Shown here one piece after another: positions 31,587-43,053 of a stretch of DNA of 43,053 bases. The DNA comes from Lentisphaerota bacterium (GTDB taxonomy: Bacteria > Verrucomicrobiota > Kiritimatiellia > UBA8416 > VGWJ01): assembly GCA_016873635.1 (NCBI GenBank), contig VGWJ01000020.1, positions 1 through 43,053 on the forward strand, written 5' to 3'. Every line of letters begins with the position of its first letter. Positions within the stretch are counted from its first letter, which is position 1. A program made the position numbers and the translations under genes. Under the pieces are notes generated by a model. It made no database searches, was not told the origin of the DNA, and worked only from the letters and a program-made list of their open reading frames with translations.

Positions 31587-32237
31587 TTATTGCCTGACGC
31601 CCACCCGGGCGCAGCGGGAGAAGACGGGGCAAGCGTCGCAGCGGGGCCGGCGGGGAAGACACGTGCTCTGGCCGTGCGAGACCAGCAGACTGTTCCACGT
31701 GATCCAGTAGCGGCGGGGGAGGGCCCGGCGCAAAGCCATTTCGGTCTCGAAGGGCGTCTTCGTTTTCACCAGTCCCAACCGGTTGCTGATGCGGTGGACA
31801 TGCACGTCCACGCAGACGGCGGGCTTGCCGAATCCGACGGCGCGCACCAGGTTGGCGGTCTTGCGGCCCACCCCGGGCAGGCGGCACAGGTCATCGATCC
31901 CGTCGGGCACGCGGCCGCCGAATTCGCGGTCGAGCACGTCGGGTAACTGCTTGAGGTGCTTCGCCTTGGTTCGGTAGAAGCCGACCGGGTATATCAGCCG
32001 CGCCAGCCGCTTCCCGGTCAGCCGCTTCAGGTCGGCCGGGCCTTTCACGACGGCATACAGCCGCCGTGACGCCGCGGCGGTGGTGGCGTCCTGGGTCCGC
32101 GAGCTGAGGATCGTGGAAACCAGCACCTTGAAAGGATCGCGCGTCTGGGCCGCGATCAAGTCGATGATGGGCGCGCGGCGCCGCTCGAATTCGCGCCTGA
32201 GGAGGCCGTGAACGCGGGCGATCGTGCGGGGATGCAT
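31587..32237 (-). CDS. nth: Endonuclease III (DNA glycosylase/AP lyase)
   Basis: 216 aa, the usual length. Nth removes oxidised pyrimidines and cuts the abasic site. The helix-hairpin-helix LPGVGRKTANLV (residues 119-130) carries catalytic Lys126 (Lys120 in E. coli), and Asp144 in CVDVHVHR is the second catalytic residue. The [4Fe-4S] ligands are Cys193, Cys200, Cys203 and Cys209 in the C-x6-C-x2-C-x5-C pattern. The N-terminal helix VLVSTILSSRTQD is family-typical (LIAVLLSAQATD). Start ATG 32237, 7 bp after the stop of the GH30-like gene, so it may be transcribed with it although the functions are unrelated. Confidence 0.96.
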   Translation of the reverse strand: MHPRTIARVHGLLRREFERRRAPIIDLIAAQTRDPFKVLVSTILSSRTQDATTAAASRRLYAVVKGPADLKRLTGKRLARLIYPVGFYRTKAKHLKQLPDVLDREFGGRVPDGIDDLCRLPGVGRKTANLVRAVGFGKPAVCVDVHVHRISNRLGLVKTKTPFETEMALRRALPRRYWITWNSLLVSHGQSTCLPRRPRCDACPVFSRCARVGVRQ

Positions 32238-32244
32238 GGCGCGT

Positions 32245-34275
32245 CTACTCCACGGGCATTGTTGTCAGCGTCAGCAGGGAATTGGCGGTCAGATCGATCC
32301 GGGCCCGGCCGCCGCGGACGCGCAGGTCGGGCAGGACGGCGAAACCTTCGGTTTCCCCGCTGCGCGCCGCGCGCAGTTGCCCGATATTGCGCGGAAGGCC
32401 GCTGACGGTCGCCGGCCGGGCGGCGCCGAGGTTGGCGATGTGCAGCGTGTATGCCGGGCCGTCTTGCGCCTCCGGCGCGTCGCCCCTGAAGGCGGTGAAA
32501 AGCACCTGTTCCCGGTCCGACACGGTCGCCAGGGCGTGGGCGCCGGGGGGCGTCAGGTTGCAGAAATGCCTGAGGAACCAGAAGCGCAGCGTGGGCGTGA
32601 GGACCGGCGCGGGGCCGCGCCCGTCGGCCGGTTCGACGGCAACCATGCCGTAGTCGCCGGTGAATTCCCATTGCAGGAGCGCCTGCGGCCGCGCGTGCAG
32701 GAGCAGTTCCTGGATCATGCGCAGTTCCTGGAGCGCGTAGTAGAAAGTGCGTATGTACGCCGGCGTGCGCCAGGCCGCGGCATCGAAGCCCAGTTCGGTC
32801 ACGAGCAGCGGCAGATCGCGCGCCCGGGCCGCGTCCGCCCAGGCGCGGTATTCCGCGGGCGTGCCGCCGCCCCAGGAATGAAACGCCAGCGCGCCGACGT
32901 AACGCATGGCCTCCCGGTCGGCGGCGGCGGGAGCTGTGAACGGCAGCGACCCGCGCGGGTCAGCCACGTCGCCCAGCAGCAGGCGGGTCTTCAGCCCCAG
33001 TTCCTCGAAGCGCGCGCCGAACCGCAGGATCGCGTCGCGGTGCTCCTCGGGCGTCATGAGAACGTAGACGCCCTGGTCGGATTCGTTGAACGAGAACAGC
33101 TCCGGCTCCACGCCGTAGGCGCGCCGGGCGTAAAGCAGGTAGGAAGCGACGCTCTCGACCAGTTCGGGCCAGCGTTCGGAGGCCACGCGGCGGCGGTGGG
33201 CCTCCGCGCCCGCGCCCGGCTCCTCGTAGAGCCACTCGGGCAGGCGCCAGATGCTGACGCAGGAGCGGATGCCGCGCCTGCAAATCTCCCGGTCCAGCAG
33301 GAAGCGGCGGCGCAGAGGGGAGCCGGGCCGGTCGCGAGACTCGAAGGCCGACCAGTTCATGTTCGTCGGCGAGGCGTCGTCGTTGGCGGGCTCCCACTCT
33401 TCCAGCAGCATTTCCGTTCGCGCCCGGGCGGCGCGCAGGCGATCGAGCGTGTAGGCGGTGACGGGGGATTCGATGCCGTACACGAAGTTGCCGCCGAAAC
33501 CTTCCAGCCGGTAGCGAAACGCATCCGGATTCATCGAGAGGCGCGCCGGCGCGCGGTCCGGGCGCCCCGCGACGGCCAGCGCGAAGGCGGCCTCGACGCT
33601 CCGGCCGCGGCGCAGCGGTCCGTTGGTCAGGGCGGTGAAAATCGCGTAGCCGGCGTCGTTCCACGCGCGGTTATCCTGGACCGTGATCCGGCGTTGCCGG
33701 TCGAAGCGCAGCACGATCCGCTTGTCTTTGCGCGCGCCGACGGTCACGCGGTCCGCCGTGCCGCTCAGGAAGGGCGGGGCCTCGGGCGGGGCGCGCGGCA
33801 GGTCGGCGCCGGCAACGGCGCGGCCGCTCGTTTCCAGCGTGCACGGCAAGCCCGCGAAAGCGGATACGGGAAGGCGGATGAATAGGAAGACGCCTTCCAA
33901 GTCCAGGTCTTCCTCGGCGGTCACACTGATGCGGACGTGCGCCAGCCCATTGCTTTCGATGATGGACTGGTCGTAGCGCGCGAAAGCGCCCGGCCGCGCG
34001 GGGATGAATCCGGTCCAGCGGCGCCGGCCGTCTTCAGCGGCGTACGTGACCCGCTCGGCGGACCAGGGCGCCATGCAGCCGAAGCGGCTCCAGTTCGGAA
34101 GCGCGACGCGGACATCCGTTTCCAGCGGGATGAGCTCGCCTTCGCGGGAGAGCGCCACCACGCGCCCGTTGCCGTCGGCGCAGGCGATTTCCGCGCCGCG
34201 CGAGGGCGCGACTGCCGCGAGCAGCGCGCCGGCAAGCGCGGCCGCGGCCGGCAGACGGCGTGTCGGCCGGTTCAT
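32245..34275 (-). CDS. Secreted GH30-like (clan GH-A) glycosidase
   Basis: 676 aa. Signal peptide about residues 1-28 (AAAALAGALLAAVAPSRGAE). Residues about 30-260 form a beta-rich N-terminal region. LEGFGGNFVYGIESP (near residue 250) matches the GFGG start of GH30 enzymes. The barrel continues with CVSIWRLPEWLYEEPGAG. Glu398 in FSFNESDQG is the likely acid/base and Glu494 in LLVTELGFD the likely nucleophile, 96 residues apart as expected for clan GH-A. The end (TLHIANLG, then LRVRGGRARIDLTANSL) is the small beta-sandwich that accompanies GH30 barrels. Targets of GH30 include glucuronoxylan, beta-1,6-glucan and galactan; which applies here is not visible. The GFGG motif and the paired Glu residues make a glycosidase highly probable. 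Confidence 0.8.
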   Translation of the reverse strand: MNRPTRRLPAAAALAGALLAAVAPSRGAEIACADGNGRVVALSREGELIPLETDVRVALPNWSRFGCMAPWSAERVTYAAEDGRRRWTGFIPARPGAFARYDQSIIESNGLAHVRISVTAEEDLDLEGVFLFIRLPVSAFAGLPCTLETSGRAVAGADLPRAPPEAPPFLSGTADRVTVGARKDKRIVLRFDRQRRITVQDNRAWNDAGYAIFTALTNGPLRRGRSVEAAFALAVAGRPDRAPARLSMNPDAFRYRLEGFGGNFVYGIESPVTAYTLDRLRAARARTEMLLEEWEPANDDASPTNMNWSAFESRDRPGSPLRRRFLLDREICRRGIRSCVSIWRLPEWLYEEPGAGAEAHRRRVASERWPELVESVASYLLYARRAYGVEPELFSFNESDQGVYVLMTPEEHRDAILRFGARFEELGLKTRLLLGDVADPRGSLPFTAPAAADREAMRYVGALAFHSWGGGTPAEYRAWADAARARDLPLLVTELGFDAAAWRTPAYIRTFYYALQELRMIQELLLHARPQALLQWEFTGDYGMVAVEPADGRGPAPVLTPTLRFWFLRHFCNLTPPGAHALATVSDREQVLFTAFRGDAPEAQDGPAYTLHIANLGAARPATVSGLPRNIGQLRAARSGETEGFAVLPDLRVRGGRARIDLTANSLLTLTTMPVE

Positions 34276-34294
34276 GCCATTCTGTTTCCCGGGA

Positions 34295-34324
34295 CGCGCG
34301 CGGCGGGACCCGCCGGCGCGCGCG
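34295..34324. other. Strong GC-rich inverted repeat
   Basis: CGCGCGCGGCGGG and CCCGCCGGCGCGCG form a near-perfect hairpin with one bulge. On the minus strand it lies between the stop of the oxidoreductase gene and the ATG of the GH30-like gene, about 20 nt before the ATG. No T-run, so it is more likely an mRNA structure affecting stability or translation than an intrinsic terminator. Confidence 0.5.
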
Positions 34325-34331
34325 AATCACG

Positions 34332-34363
34332 ATCCGGAATCGGCAGTCCGGGATCCAGGATCG
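34332..34363. repeat. Degenerate heptamer array, consensus ATCCGGA
   Basis: Units ATCCGGA, ATCGGCA, GTCCGGG, ATCCAGG and partial ATCG, directly after the stop of the oxidoreductase gene on the minus strand. Same period as other arrays in the window, different unit. Confidence 0.6.
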
Positions 34364-34364
34364 T

Positions 34365-35408
34365 CTAACCCTGCACCTTCACCGGCTCGCCTTTGGCGGC
34401 GCTTTCGTAGATGGCATCGAGGAGCTGCATGACGATCAAGCCCTCTTCGCCCGTGGCCGTGTGAGGCGTGTCCTTGACGATAGACTCGATGAAGTGCTCC
34501 ATGGGGCTCGGAACGTGCGGGTAGGGGGGGTGGGGCGCCATATCGTAGCGCACGCCGTCGCGCTCGGTGAACAGCTCCGCGTGGAAGTCGTAGCCCTCGT
34601 TGACGTTGTACTGGACCATGCCGCCGCTGGTTCCCATCCAGCGGGTGTGCATCAGTTCCTGCTCCTTGATATGGCCGGCCCATGAGGCTTCGATCTCCAG
34701 CGTGGCGCCGTTCTCAAACTTGACAAACCCGGCGGCGAAGTCCTCCACATCGAACTTCTTGCCTTCCCTGGCGGCAATCTCGCGGGCGAGGTGGTCATAG
34801 GTTGAGGCCGTGACCCACACGGGTTGCGGGTAGCCCATCATCCAGAGGGCCAGGTCGAGGCGGTGCACGCCGAGGTCAATCAGGGGTCCGCCGCCCGAGA
34901 GGGCTTTCTGTCCGAACCAGCCGCCGAACCCCGGCAGGCCGCGCCGCCTCAGCCAGACGGTGCGGCAGAAATACACGTCGCCCAGCGTGCCGCGGTCGAC
35001 TTCGCGTCGCAGGGCCTGGGACTGGGGGGTGAAGCGGAAGGAGAAATTGATCATGATGCGCCGATCGGCCTTGCGCGCGGCGTTGAGCATGCGGCGCGCC
35101 TCGGCGGCGTTCATGGCCATGGGCTTCTCGCACAGGACGTGGCAGCCCTTGCGCAGGGCCGCGACCGTCAGCGGCATGTGGAACTTGTTGGGCGTGGCCA
35201 CCGCGACGACGTCGAGTTCTTCCTTGTCGATCATCTCCTCGCCGGAAGCGTACCGCTTGGGAACGTTGAACTCCTTCGACACCTGGGCGAGCCTGGCGTC
35301 GTCGGGGTCGGCCACGGCAACGACCTTGCATCCGCCGTGCGCCTGAAAGCCGCGCACATGACCGCGTCCCATTCCAAGACCGATGACTCCCACGCGCAAT
35401 GTCTTCAC
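34365..35408 (-). CDS. Gfo/Idh/MocA family oxidoreductase
   Basis: 347 aa. Rossmann start LRVGVIGLGMGRGHV (about residues 4-18), VVAVATPNKFH, the EKP motif at 94-96 (LCEKPMAMNAAEA) with Lys95, and LIDLGVHRLDLALW as the DxxxH segment. Start GTG 35408 is chosen because AGGAAGGAAGG lies about 5 nt upstream; GTG 35414 in frame is too close to that site. Third member of this family in the window, but its mid part (YDHLAREIAAREGKKFDVEDFAAGFVKF region) is nearer to the 5282 gene than to the 29508 gene. It lies downstream of the URO-D-like gene and upstream of the GH30-like gene on the same strand, so these three probably form an operon for another glycan. Substrate unknown. Confidence 0.92.
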   Translation of the reverse strand: MKTLRVGVIGLGMGRGHVRGFQAHGGCKVVAVADPDDARLAQVSKEFNVPKRYASGEEMIDKEELDVVAVATPNKFHMPLTVAALRKGCHVLCEKPMAMNAAEARRMLNAARKADRRIMINFSFRFTPQSQALRREVDRGTLGDVYFCRTVWLRRRGLPGFGGWFGQKALSGGGPLIDLGVHRLDLALWMMGYPQPVWVTASTYDHLAREIAAREGKKFDVEDFAAGFVKFENGATLEIEASWAGHIKEQELMHTRWMGTSGGMVQYNVNEGYDFHAELFTERDGVRYDMAPHPPYPHVPSPMEHFIESIVKDTPHTATGEEGLIVMQLLDAIYESAAKGEPVKVQG

Positions 35409-35473
35409 CAGCACCTTCCTTCCTGTCCGGCCGCCCGGCGGAGCGTCGCCCGCATGACTCTGTTCAGACCTTC

Positions 35474-35491
35474 CGCGGCGGCCGCGCCGCG
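35474..35491. terminator. GC hairpin after the URO-D-like gene
   Basis: CGCGGCG (35474-35480), loop GCCG, CGCCGCG (35485-35491): a 7-bp stem about 37 nt after the URO-D-like stop on the minus strand. No T-run, so terminator function is doubtful; it could instead be an mRNA 3' structure. Confidence 0.3.
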
Positions 35492-35527
35492 AGGCGCAAG
35501 CCCGGCCCGCGCGGCCCGAACCGCATG

Positions 35528-36619
35528 TCAGGCGCGCCTGGCCGTTTGGGCCATGCGACTGCCTTTCTCAAAGAAATACCGCAGGGTGTCGTGTTCCACC
35601 TCGGGGGGGATCGAGTGGTCGGAGTGCAGAACGTAGCCCGTTCCGCTCTCGATCACCGGGCGGATTTTGCGTTCGAGTTCCTCGTCGATGCGCTTGAAAT
35701 CGTTCGAGGCGATGATGCGGATGTCTATGCCGCCGAAGAAGCTGATCCTGTCGCCGAAGCGCCGGCAGAGCTTCGGCATGTCCATGCCGGCCTTGACCTC
35801 CATGGCCTGCAGGCAGTCCATGCCGGCTTCGATGAGCCCCGGCACGAAGGGCTCGACGTAGCCGCAGGAGTGCACCACGACCTTGAGCCTGCGGGCGTGC
35901 GCGAAGTCGAAGAGGAGCTTGTGGCCGGGCAGCATGATCTCGCGGTACATGTCCGGCGACATGAAGGGCTTCTCCTTGAAGCCCATGTCCTCGTAGAAGA
36001 ACATGAAGTCCGGCGGGCCGGCTTCGGCGAAGAGCTCTTCCAGGTGCATGACGGTAAAGCGGGCGTAGGTCATGACCATGTCCTTGACCCAGTCGGGATC
36101 CAGCGCCATGCCCATGAGCATGTTCTCGTGGCCGCACAGGGGGTGCATCTGTTCGAAGGGGGCCACCCCGCCCCAGCAGAAGGCGCGGTCTTCGGCGGCG
36201 GCGAGGGCGCGGGTCTTGCGATAGTCGTCGAAAGGGATGCGGCGGCGGTCGAGCTTGACCAGGCGCGGCTTGATCTGCGTCTCCCAGGCGGCGCGATCGG
36301 TGACGTTGAAGCCGACGTGTTCGGGGGTGCCGGCCTTGTTCTTCCACCAGCGCAGCCGGGCGCCGTTGCCGTTGAGGACCAGTTTCGTTTCCTCCGTCTC
36401 CTCCAGCACCTGTTCCTTGAAATCGATATCGGCCGTGCTGTTGAGCCAGCCGGCGCCGCGCCAGCTCATGTCGAAGTGGATGACGTGATCCTCGTTCTCC
36501 TTGAGCTTGCCCTGTGCGACGTACTTGCGGGCGGTTTCGCCCCACAGGCCGTCGCCGCGCGGCAGGAGGTCCACGGGCTTGCGGCCAAGCGCGTTGAGCA
36601 TGCGTTCCCGGTGAGTCAT
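35528..36619 (-). CDS. Uroporphyrinogen decarboxylase-like (URO-D/MtaA fold) protein
   Basis: 363 aa from ATG 36619 with AAAGGG upstream. THRERMLNALGRKPVDLLPR is the usual start of URO-D-fold proteins. FFYEDMGFKEKPFMSPDMY and VVVHSCGYVEPFVPGLIEAGMD follow, with an HxC pair like the zinc site of MtaA/CmuA methyltransferases. The third zinc cysteine, expected near GYVLHSDHSIPPEVEHDT, is replaced (SDHS). It is probably not a heme enzyme: no heme genes are nearby and the neighbours are sugar genes. In my experience such proteins recur beside Gfo/Idh/MocA genes in Lentisphaerota and Kiritimatiellota. A methyl-transfer or demethylation role on a methylated sugar is possible but unproven. Confidence 0.82.
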   Translation of the reverse strand: MTHRERMLNALGRKPVDLLPRGDGLWGETARKYVAQGKLKENEDHVIHFDMSWRGAGWLNSTADIDFKEQVLEETEETKLVLNGNGARLRWWKNKAGTPEHVGFNVTDRAAWETQIKPRLVKLDRRRIPFDDYRKTRALAAAEDRAFCWGGVAPFEQMHPLCGHENMLMGMALDPDWVKDMVMTYARFTVMHLEELFAEAGPPDFMFFYEDMGFKEKPFMSPDMYREIMLPGHKLLFDFAHARRLKVVVHSCGYVEPFVPGLIEAGMDCLQAMEVKAGMDMPKLCRRFGDRISFFGGIDIRIIASNDFKRIDEELERKIRPVIESGTGYVLHSDHSIPPEVEHDTLRYFFEKGSRMAQTARRA

Positions 36620-36747
36620 GAGCGGCACCCTTTCGCTGGAAAAGATCACGAAAGATAGCGCGCCGTCGGCGGAAAGCAATGCCGAACAGACAATGGAAGC
36701 CGAGGCCTTGCGGAGCCGCACGCGGACGGCACGAGGCGGGCGCGCGG

Positions 36748-37485
36748 TCAGCGCGCGCCCGCGATCGCGTCGAGGACCTGTTGTGCGGCGGCGGAGGGGT
36801 TGGGGGCCTGGAGGATGGGTCGGCCGACGACGAGGAAATCGGCTCCGGCGCGCGCGGCGTCTTCGGGCGTGGCGACGCGGCGCTGGTCGCCGGCTTCGGT
36901 GCCGGCGGGCCTCACGCCCGGGGTGACGAGGATCGGCGTGGGGCCGAGGGTTTCGCGGAGCGCGGCGACTTCAAGCGGCGAGCAGACCAGTCCGTTTACG
37001 CCGGCGTCGATGGCGAGGCGGGCCAGGGCCTGGGCGTGCTGGCGCAGCGGGCGGGTCACGCCGGTGTCCGCGAGATCCGACTGGTCGAGGCTGGTGAGGG
37101 CGGTGACGGCCACGACGGCGGGCGCGTCGGGTCCGGCGTCGGCGGCGGCTCTGGCGGCGGCTTCGAGCATGGCGCGTCCGCCGCCGGCGTGGACCGTGAG
37201 CATGTTGACTTTGCGGCGCGCGGCGGCGGTTACGGCGCGGGCGACGGTATTGGGGATGTCGTGCAGTTTCAGGTCCAGGAAGACCTTGCGTCCGGCGTTG
37301 CGGATGGGTTCCAGGCAGGCGGGTCCTTCGGCGGTGAAAAGTTCGAGGCCGACCTTGAACCATTGCACGGCGGGCGGCAGCGCATCGATCGCGCGCGCGG
37401 CGTCCTTGGCGGACGGCACGTCGAGGGCGACGACAAGTGCGGGCGTTCGGCGGGCGTGTTGCGATGCGTGTTCTTGCAGGGGCAT
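36748..37485 (-). CDS. pyrF: Orotidine 5'-phosphate decarboxylase
   Basis: 245 aa. Catalyses the last step of UMP synthesis. The signature FLDLKLHDIPNTV holds the catalytic Asp71-x-Lys73-x-x-Asp76 network. Other family segments: LVVALDVPS at the start, VTPGVRPAG and ADFLVVGRPI (phosphate loop) at the end. Start ATG 37485 with GAAAGG upstream; the same frame is open further toward the rRNA promoter, but those codons look non-coding. Divergent from the rRNA operon, which may share the intergenic region. No other pyrimidine genes are visible. Confidence 0.96.
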   Translation of the reverse strand: MPLQEHASQHARRTPALVVALDVPSAKDAARAIDALPPAVQWFKVGLELFTAEGPACLEPIRNAGRKVFLDLKLHDIPNTVARAVTAAARRKVNMLTVHAGGGRAMLEAAARAAADAGPDAPAVVAVTALTSLDQSDLADTGVTRPLRQHAQALARLAIDAGVNGLVCSPLEVAALRETLGPTPILVTPGVRPAGTEAGDQRRVATPEDAARAGADFLVVGRPILQAPNPSAAAQQVLDAIAGAR

Positions 37486-37540
37486 TTTTTCGGGCCTTTC
37501 GCGGGCCAGAATCGCGTGCCATTCTGGCCGTTTGCGGCGG

Positions 37541-37574
37541 CAAAAAAAAGCGAAAAATGTTCTTCCAAACCTAT
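37541..37574 (+). promoter_or_regulatory. A-tract UP-element-like region of the rRNA promoter
   Basis: An AT-rich stretch with A8, A5 and T-rich tracts lies directly upstream of the -35 box in a GC-rich genome, as expected for an UP element contacted by the RNA polymerase alpha subunit. Confidence 0.55.
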
Positions 37575-37603
37575 TGACACGCGGGGGCGATGGTGTTACC
37601 TTG
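37575..37603 (+). promoter_or_regulatory. rRNA operon promoter
   Basis: Perfect -35 TTGACA (37575-37580), 17-nt spacer, -10 TACCTT (37598-37603). Transcription would begin near 37610, giving a leader of about 330 nt before 16S. Confidence 0.7.
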
Positions 37604-37609
37604 CTCTCA

Positions 37610-37942
37610 CTTTCAGGCAAGCAGTTCTTTCCAACTGCGTGCCTTGAGCACGAAAAACCTGTTTGTCTCCCCGTGTCCGTCAGTGGCGGGGATGGGGAGT
37701 AAGGGGTTTTGTGCGCTTTTGATCTTTGACAACAGGACAGCCAATATACGCTCGGGCTGCTCGTTCGCGAGTGGTCTTGGGCGAGCATCACTTCGAGTCG
37801 GAAGTGGTGCGATCCGGCGTGTCGCCGCGAGTCTGGTTGCGTGTTGAGCGTGGCCGGGCGAGTGGTGATGAATGCTTGTGTTCAGGGTCAACTGTCGTGA
37901 ATGGAAGTTGGTCGCGTTTTCGGACGGGGCCGGCTTTTGATT
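37610..37942 (+). other. rRNA leader with boxA antitermination element
   Basis: No gene. TGATCTTTGACA at 37720-37731 matches boxA (E. coli TGCTCTTTAACA) and reappears as TGTTCTTTGACA at 40252-40263 before 23S. A hairpin may form from CTCCCC (37667) with GGGGAG (37694). GACGGGGCCGGCTT (37923-37936) can pair with AAGCCGGCCGTC (39623-39634) behind 16S, giving the 16S processing stem. Confidence 0.65.
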
Positions 37943-39772
<1,830 letters not shown>

Positions 39773-39853
39773 CTGAAATGTCGAATGCCGATTGCTGAAT
39801 GCGGATGGCCGGAAGGAGCGGCTTGGGCATTCGCGATTCATCGTTCGGCATTT
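39773..39853. repeat. Inverted pair of heptamer arrays before tRNA-Ala
   Basis: Left arm 39773-39814: CTGAAAT, GTCGAAT, GCCGATT, GCTGAAT, GCGGATG, GCCGGAA. Right arm 39826-39853: GGCATTC, GCGATTC, ATCGTTC, GGCATTT. The right arm is roughly the reverse complement of the left, so the RNA can fold into a long imperfect hairpin ending 5 nt before the tRNA. Confidence 0.7.
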
Positions 39854-39858
39854 ACAGC

Positions 39859-39931
39859 GGGGGCATAGCTCAGCTGGCAGAGCACGAGCTTTGCAAGCTC
39901 GGGGTCACCGGTTCGAACCCGGTTGCCTCCA
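39859..39931 (+). tRNA. tRNA-Ala (anticodon TGC)
   Basis: 73 nt. Acceptor GGGGGCA pairs with TGCCTCC (one G-T pair), discriminator A39931. D-arm TAGCTCAGCTGG, anticodon loop TTTGCAA with TGC at 39892-39894, T-arm GGTTCGAACCC. CCA is not encoded. It lies in the rRNA spacer ahead of tRNA-Ile, the reverse of the order in E. coli. Confidence 0.96.
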
Positions 39932-40060
39932 TACTTCGCTCGGCGGTCCGCGTTGCGGACCTTCAGCTTCGTATGGCAAGCCGCCGAGACTTCGTCCGGT
40001 GGGATGCGCGCACCAGCGGGCTTGCCCTACGAAGCGCGAGGCGAAGCCGAGCGCGAAGTA
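39932..40060. repeat. Nested inverted repeat between tRNA-Ala and tRNA-Ile
   Basis: Outer arms TACTTCGCTCGGC (39932) and GCCGAGCGCGAAGTA (40046-40060) match with a 2-nt bulge. A second pair is TTCGTATGGCAAGCC and GGGCTTGCCCTACGAA. A perfect small hairpin GGTCCGC-GTT-GCGGACC lies at 39945-39961. The whole inter-tRNA gap can fold into one branched stem. Confidence 0.7.
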
Positions 40061-40134
40061 GGGCGTGTAGCTCAGATGGTTAGAGCGCGTCCCTGATAAG
40101 GACGAGGTCCCTGGTTCGATTCCAGGCACGCCCA
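40061..40134 (+). tRNA. tRNA-Ile (anticodon GAT)
   Basis: 74 nt. Acceptor GGGCGTG pairs with CACGCCC, discriminator A40134. D-arm TAGCTCAGATGG, anticodon loop CTGATAA with GAT at 40095-40097, T-arm GGTTCGATTCC. CCA is not encoded. Confidence 0.97.
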
Positions 40135-40146
40135 CTGCCGGGAATT

Positions 40147-40246
40147 GAAGATTGAAGATTGAAAATTGAAAATTGAATATCGACGAAGCGCGGTCTGCGG
40201 CCGTGGGAGTCGGCGGATATTCAATCTTCAATTTTCCATTTTCAAT
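40147..40246. repeat. Inverted pair of AT-rich heptamer arrays before 23S
   Basis: Left arm 40147-40181: GAAGATT, GAAGATT, GAAAATT, GAAAATT, GAATATC. Right arm 40219-40246: ATTCAAT, CTTCAAT, TTTCCAT, TTTCAAT. The arms are near reverse complements around a GC-rich spacer of about 37 nt. It is one of the most AT-rich stretches of the window. Confidence 0.78.
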
Positions 40247-40251
40247 TCTTT

Positions 40252-40263
40252 TGTTCTTTGACA
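40252..40263 (+). promoter_or_regulatory. boxA antitermination element before 23S
   Basis: TGTTCTTTGACA differs from the leader boxA (37720-37731) at one position. It directly follows the heptamer inverted pair and precedes 23S by about 95 nt. Confidence 0.65.
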
Positions 40264-40356
40264 ACTGCATAGAGACGGGCAAGCAACTGTGCCCTGCGAG
40301 TTCTGTCGCGCGCGAGCGTGGCGGAGCGAGTGGGGCGCGCCGAGAGGACCAATTTT

Positions 40357-43053
<2,697 letters not shown>

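Noticed and set aside
37726..37750. Second rRNA promoter with TTGACA at 37726
   Set aside because: Spacing to TATACG is only 13 nt, and the same TCTTTGACA word recurs before 23S where no promoter is needed. It fits boxA better.
37486..37791. Longer PyrF beginning at 37791
   Set aside because: The extension would be read from the rRNA promoter and leader and has no PyrF similarity; ATG 37485 has a ribosome site and the normal start.

Overview
The window comes from a GC-rich bacterium of the PVC group, most likely Kiritimatiellota or Lentisphaerota. The main evidence is the 16S gene: its bacterial 338 region reads CTACGGGAGGCTGCAG, and the later CAGTTCGTGCCGTGAGGTG segment is also lineage-typical as I remember it. 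Gene content agrees: Gfo/Idh/MocA oxidoreductases, secreted glycosidases, a URO-D-like protein in a sugar locus and giant secreted modular proteins. No sequence search was run. Family names rest on motifs read from the translations.

Layout. 1-1359 (minus) is a partial TIM-barrel glycosidase-like gene. From 1543 to 30812 all genes lie on the plus strand with very short gaps, and five junctions are ATGA overlaps. The first part (1543-7437) is intracellular sugar catabolism: a BadF-type sugar kinase, a NagB-like protein lacking one catalytic residue, a broken gene, a GH4 phospho-glycosidase, a Gfo/Idh/MocA oxidoreductase and an MDR dehydrogenase. The centre (7434-27028) is about 20 kb of five secreted proteins. 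Together they hold eight copies of a two-part module: a beta-domain with a WDAAWVF(V/F)K-type motif followed by an FGE-sulfatase (C-type-lectin-fold) domain without the catalytic cysteine pair. The last part (27284-30812) is an oligogalacturonate-lyase-like PL22 protein, a DapA/NanA-type aldolase and a second Gfo/Idh/MocA oxidoreductase. I read the block as a polysaccharide (probably uronate-containing) utilisation locus in which the module proteins bind or display glycan-active functions outside the cytoplasm.

30830-37485 is mostly minus strand: a macro-domain protein, endonuclease III, a secreted GH30-like glycosidase, a Gfo/Idh/MocA oxidoreductase, a URO-D-like protein and PyrF. A tRNA-Arg(TCT) gene sits between the macro and nth genes. 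From 37541 an rRNA operon runs to the right edge: UP element and promoter, boxA, 16S, tRNA-Ala(TGC), tRNA-Ile(GAT), a second boxA, and 23S cut by the window end.

The most unusual signals are (1) the eight-module array with a duplicated giant gene and a relic of a lost paralogue at its far end; (2) short tandem word repeats with periods of 7, 9 or 10 nt, each locus with its own unit, in gene spacers, between the rRNA-operon RNAs as inverted pairs, and inside two open reading frames; (3) G8 and G9 tracts in one surface gene. No reverse transcriptase, CRISPR array, transposase or integrase was found.
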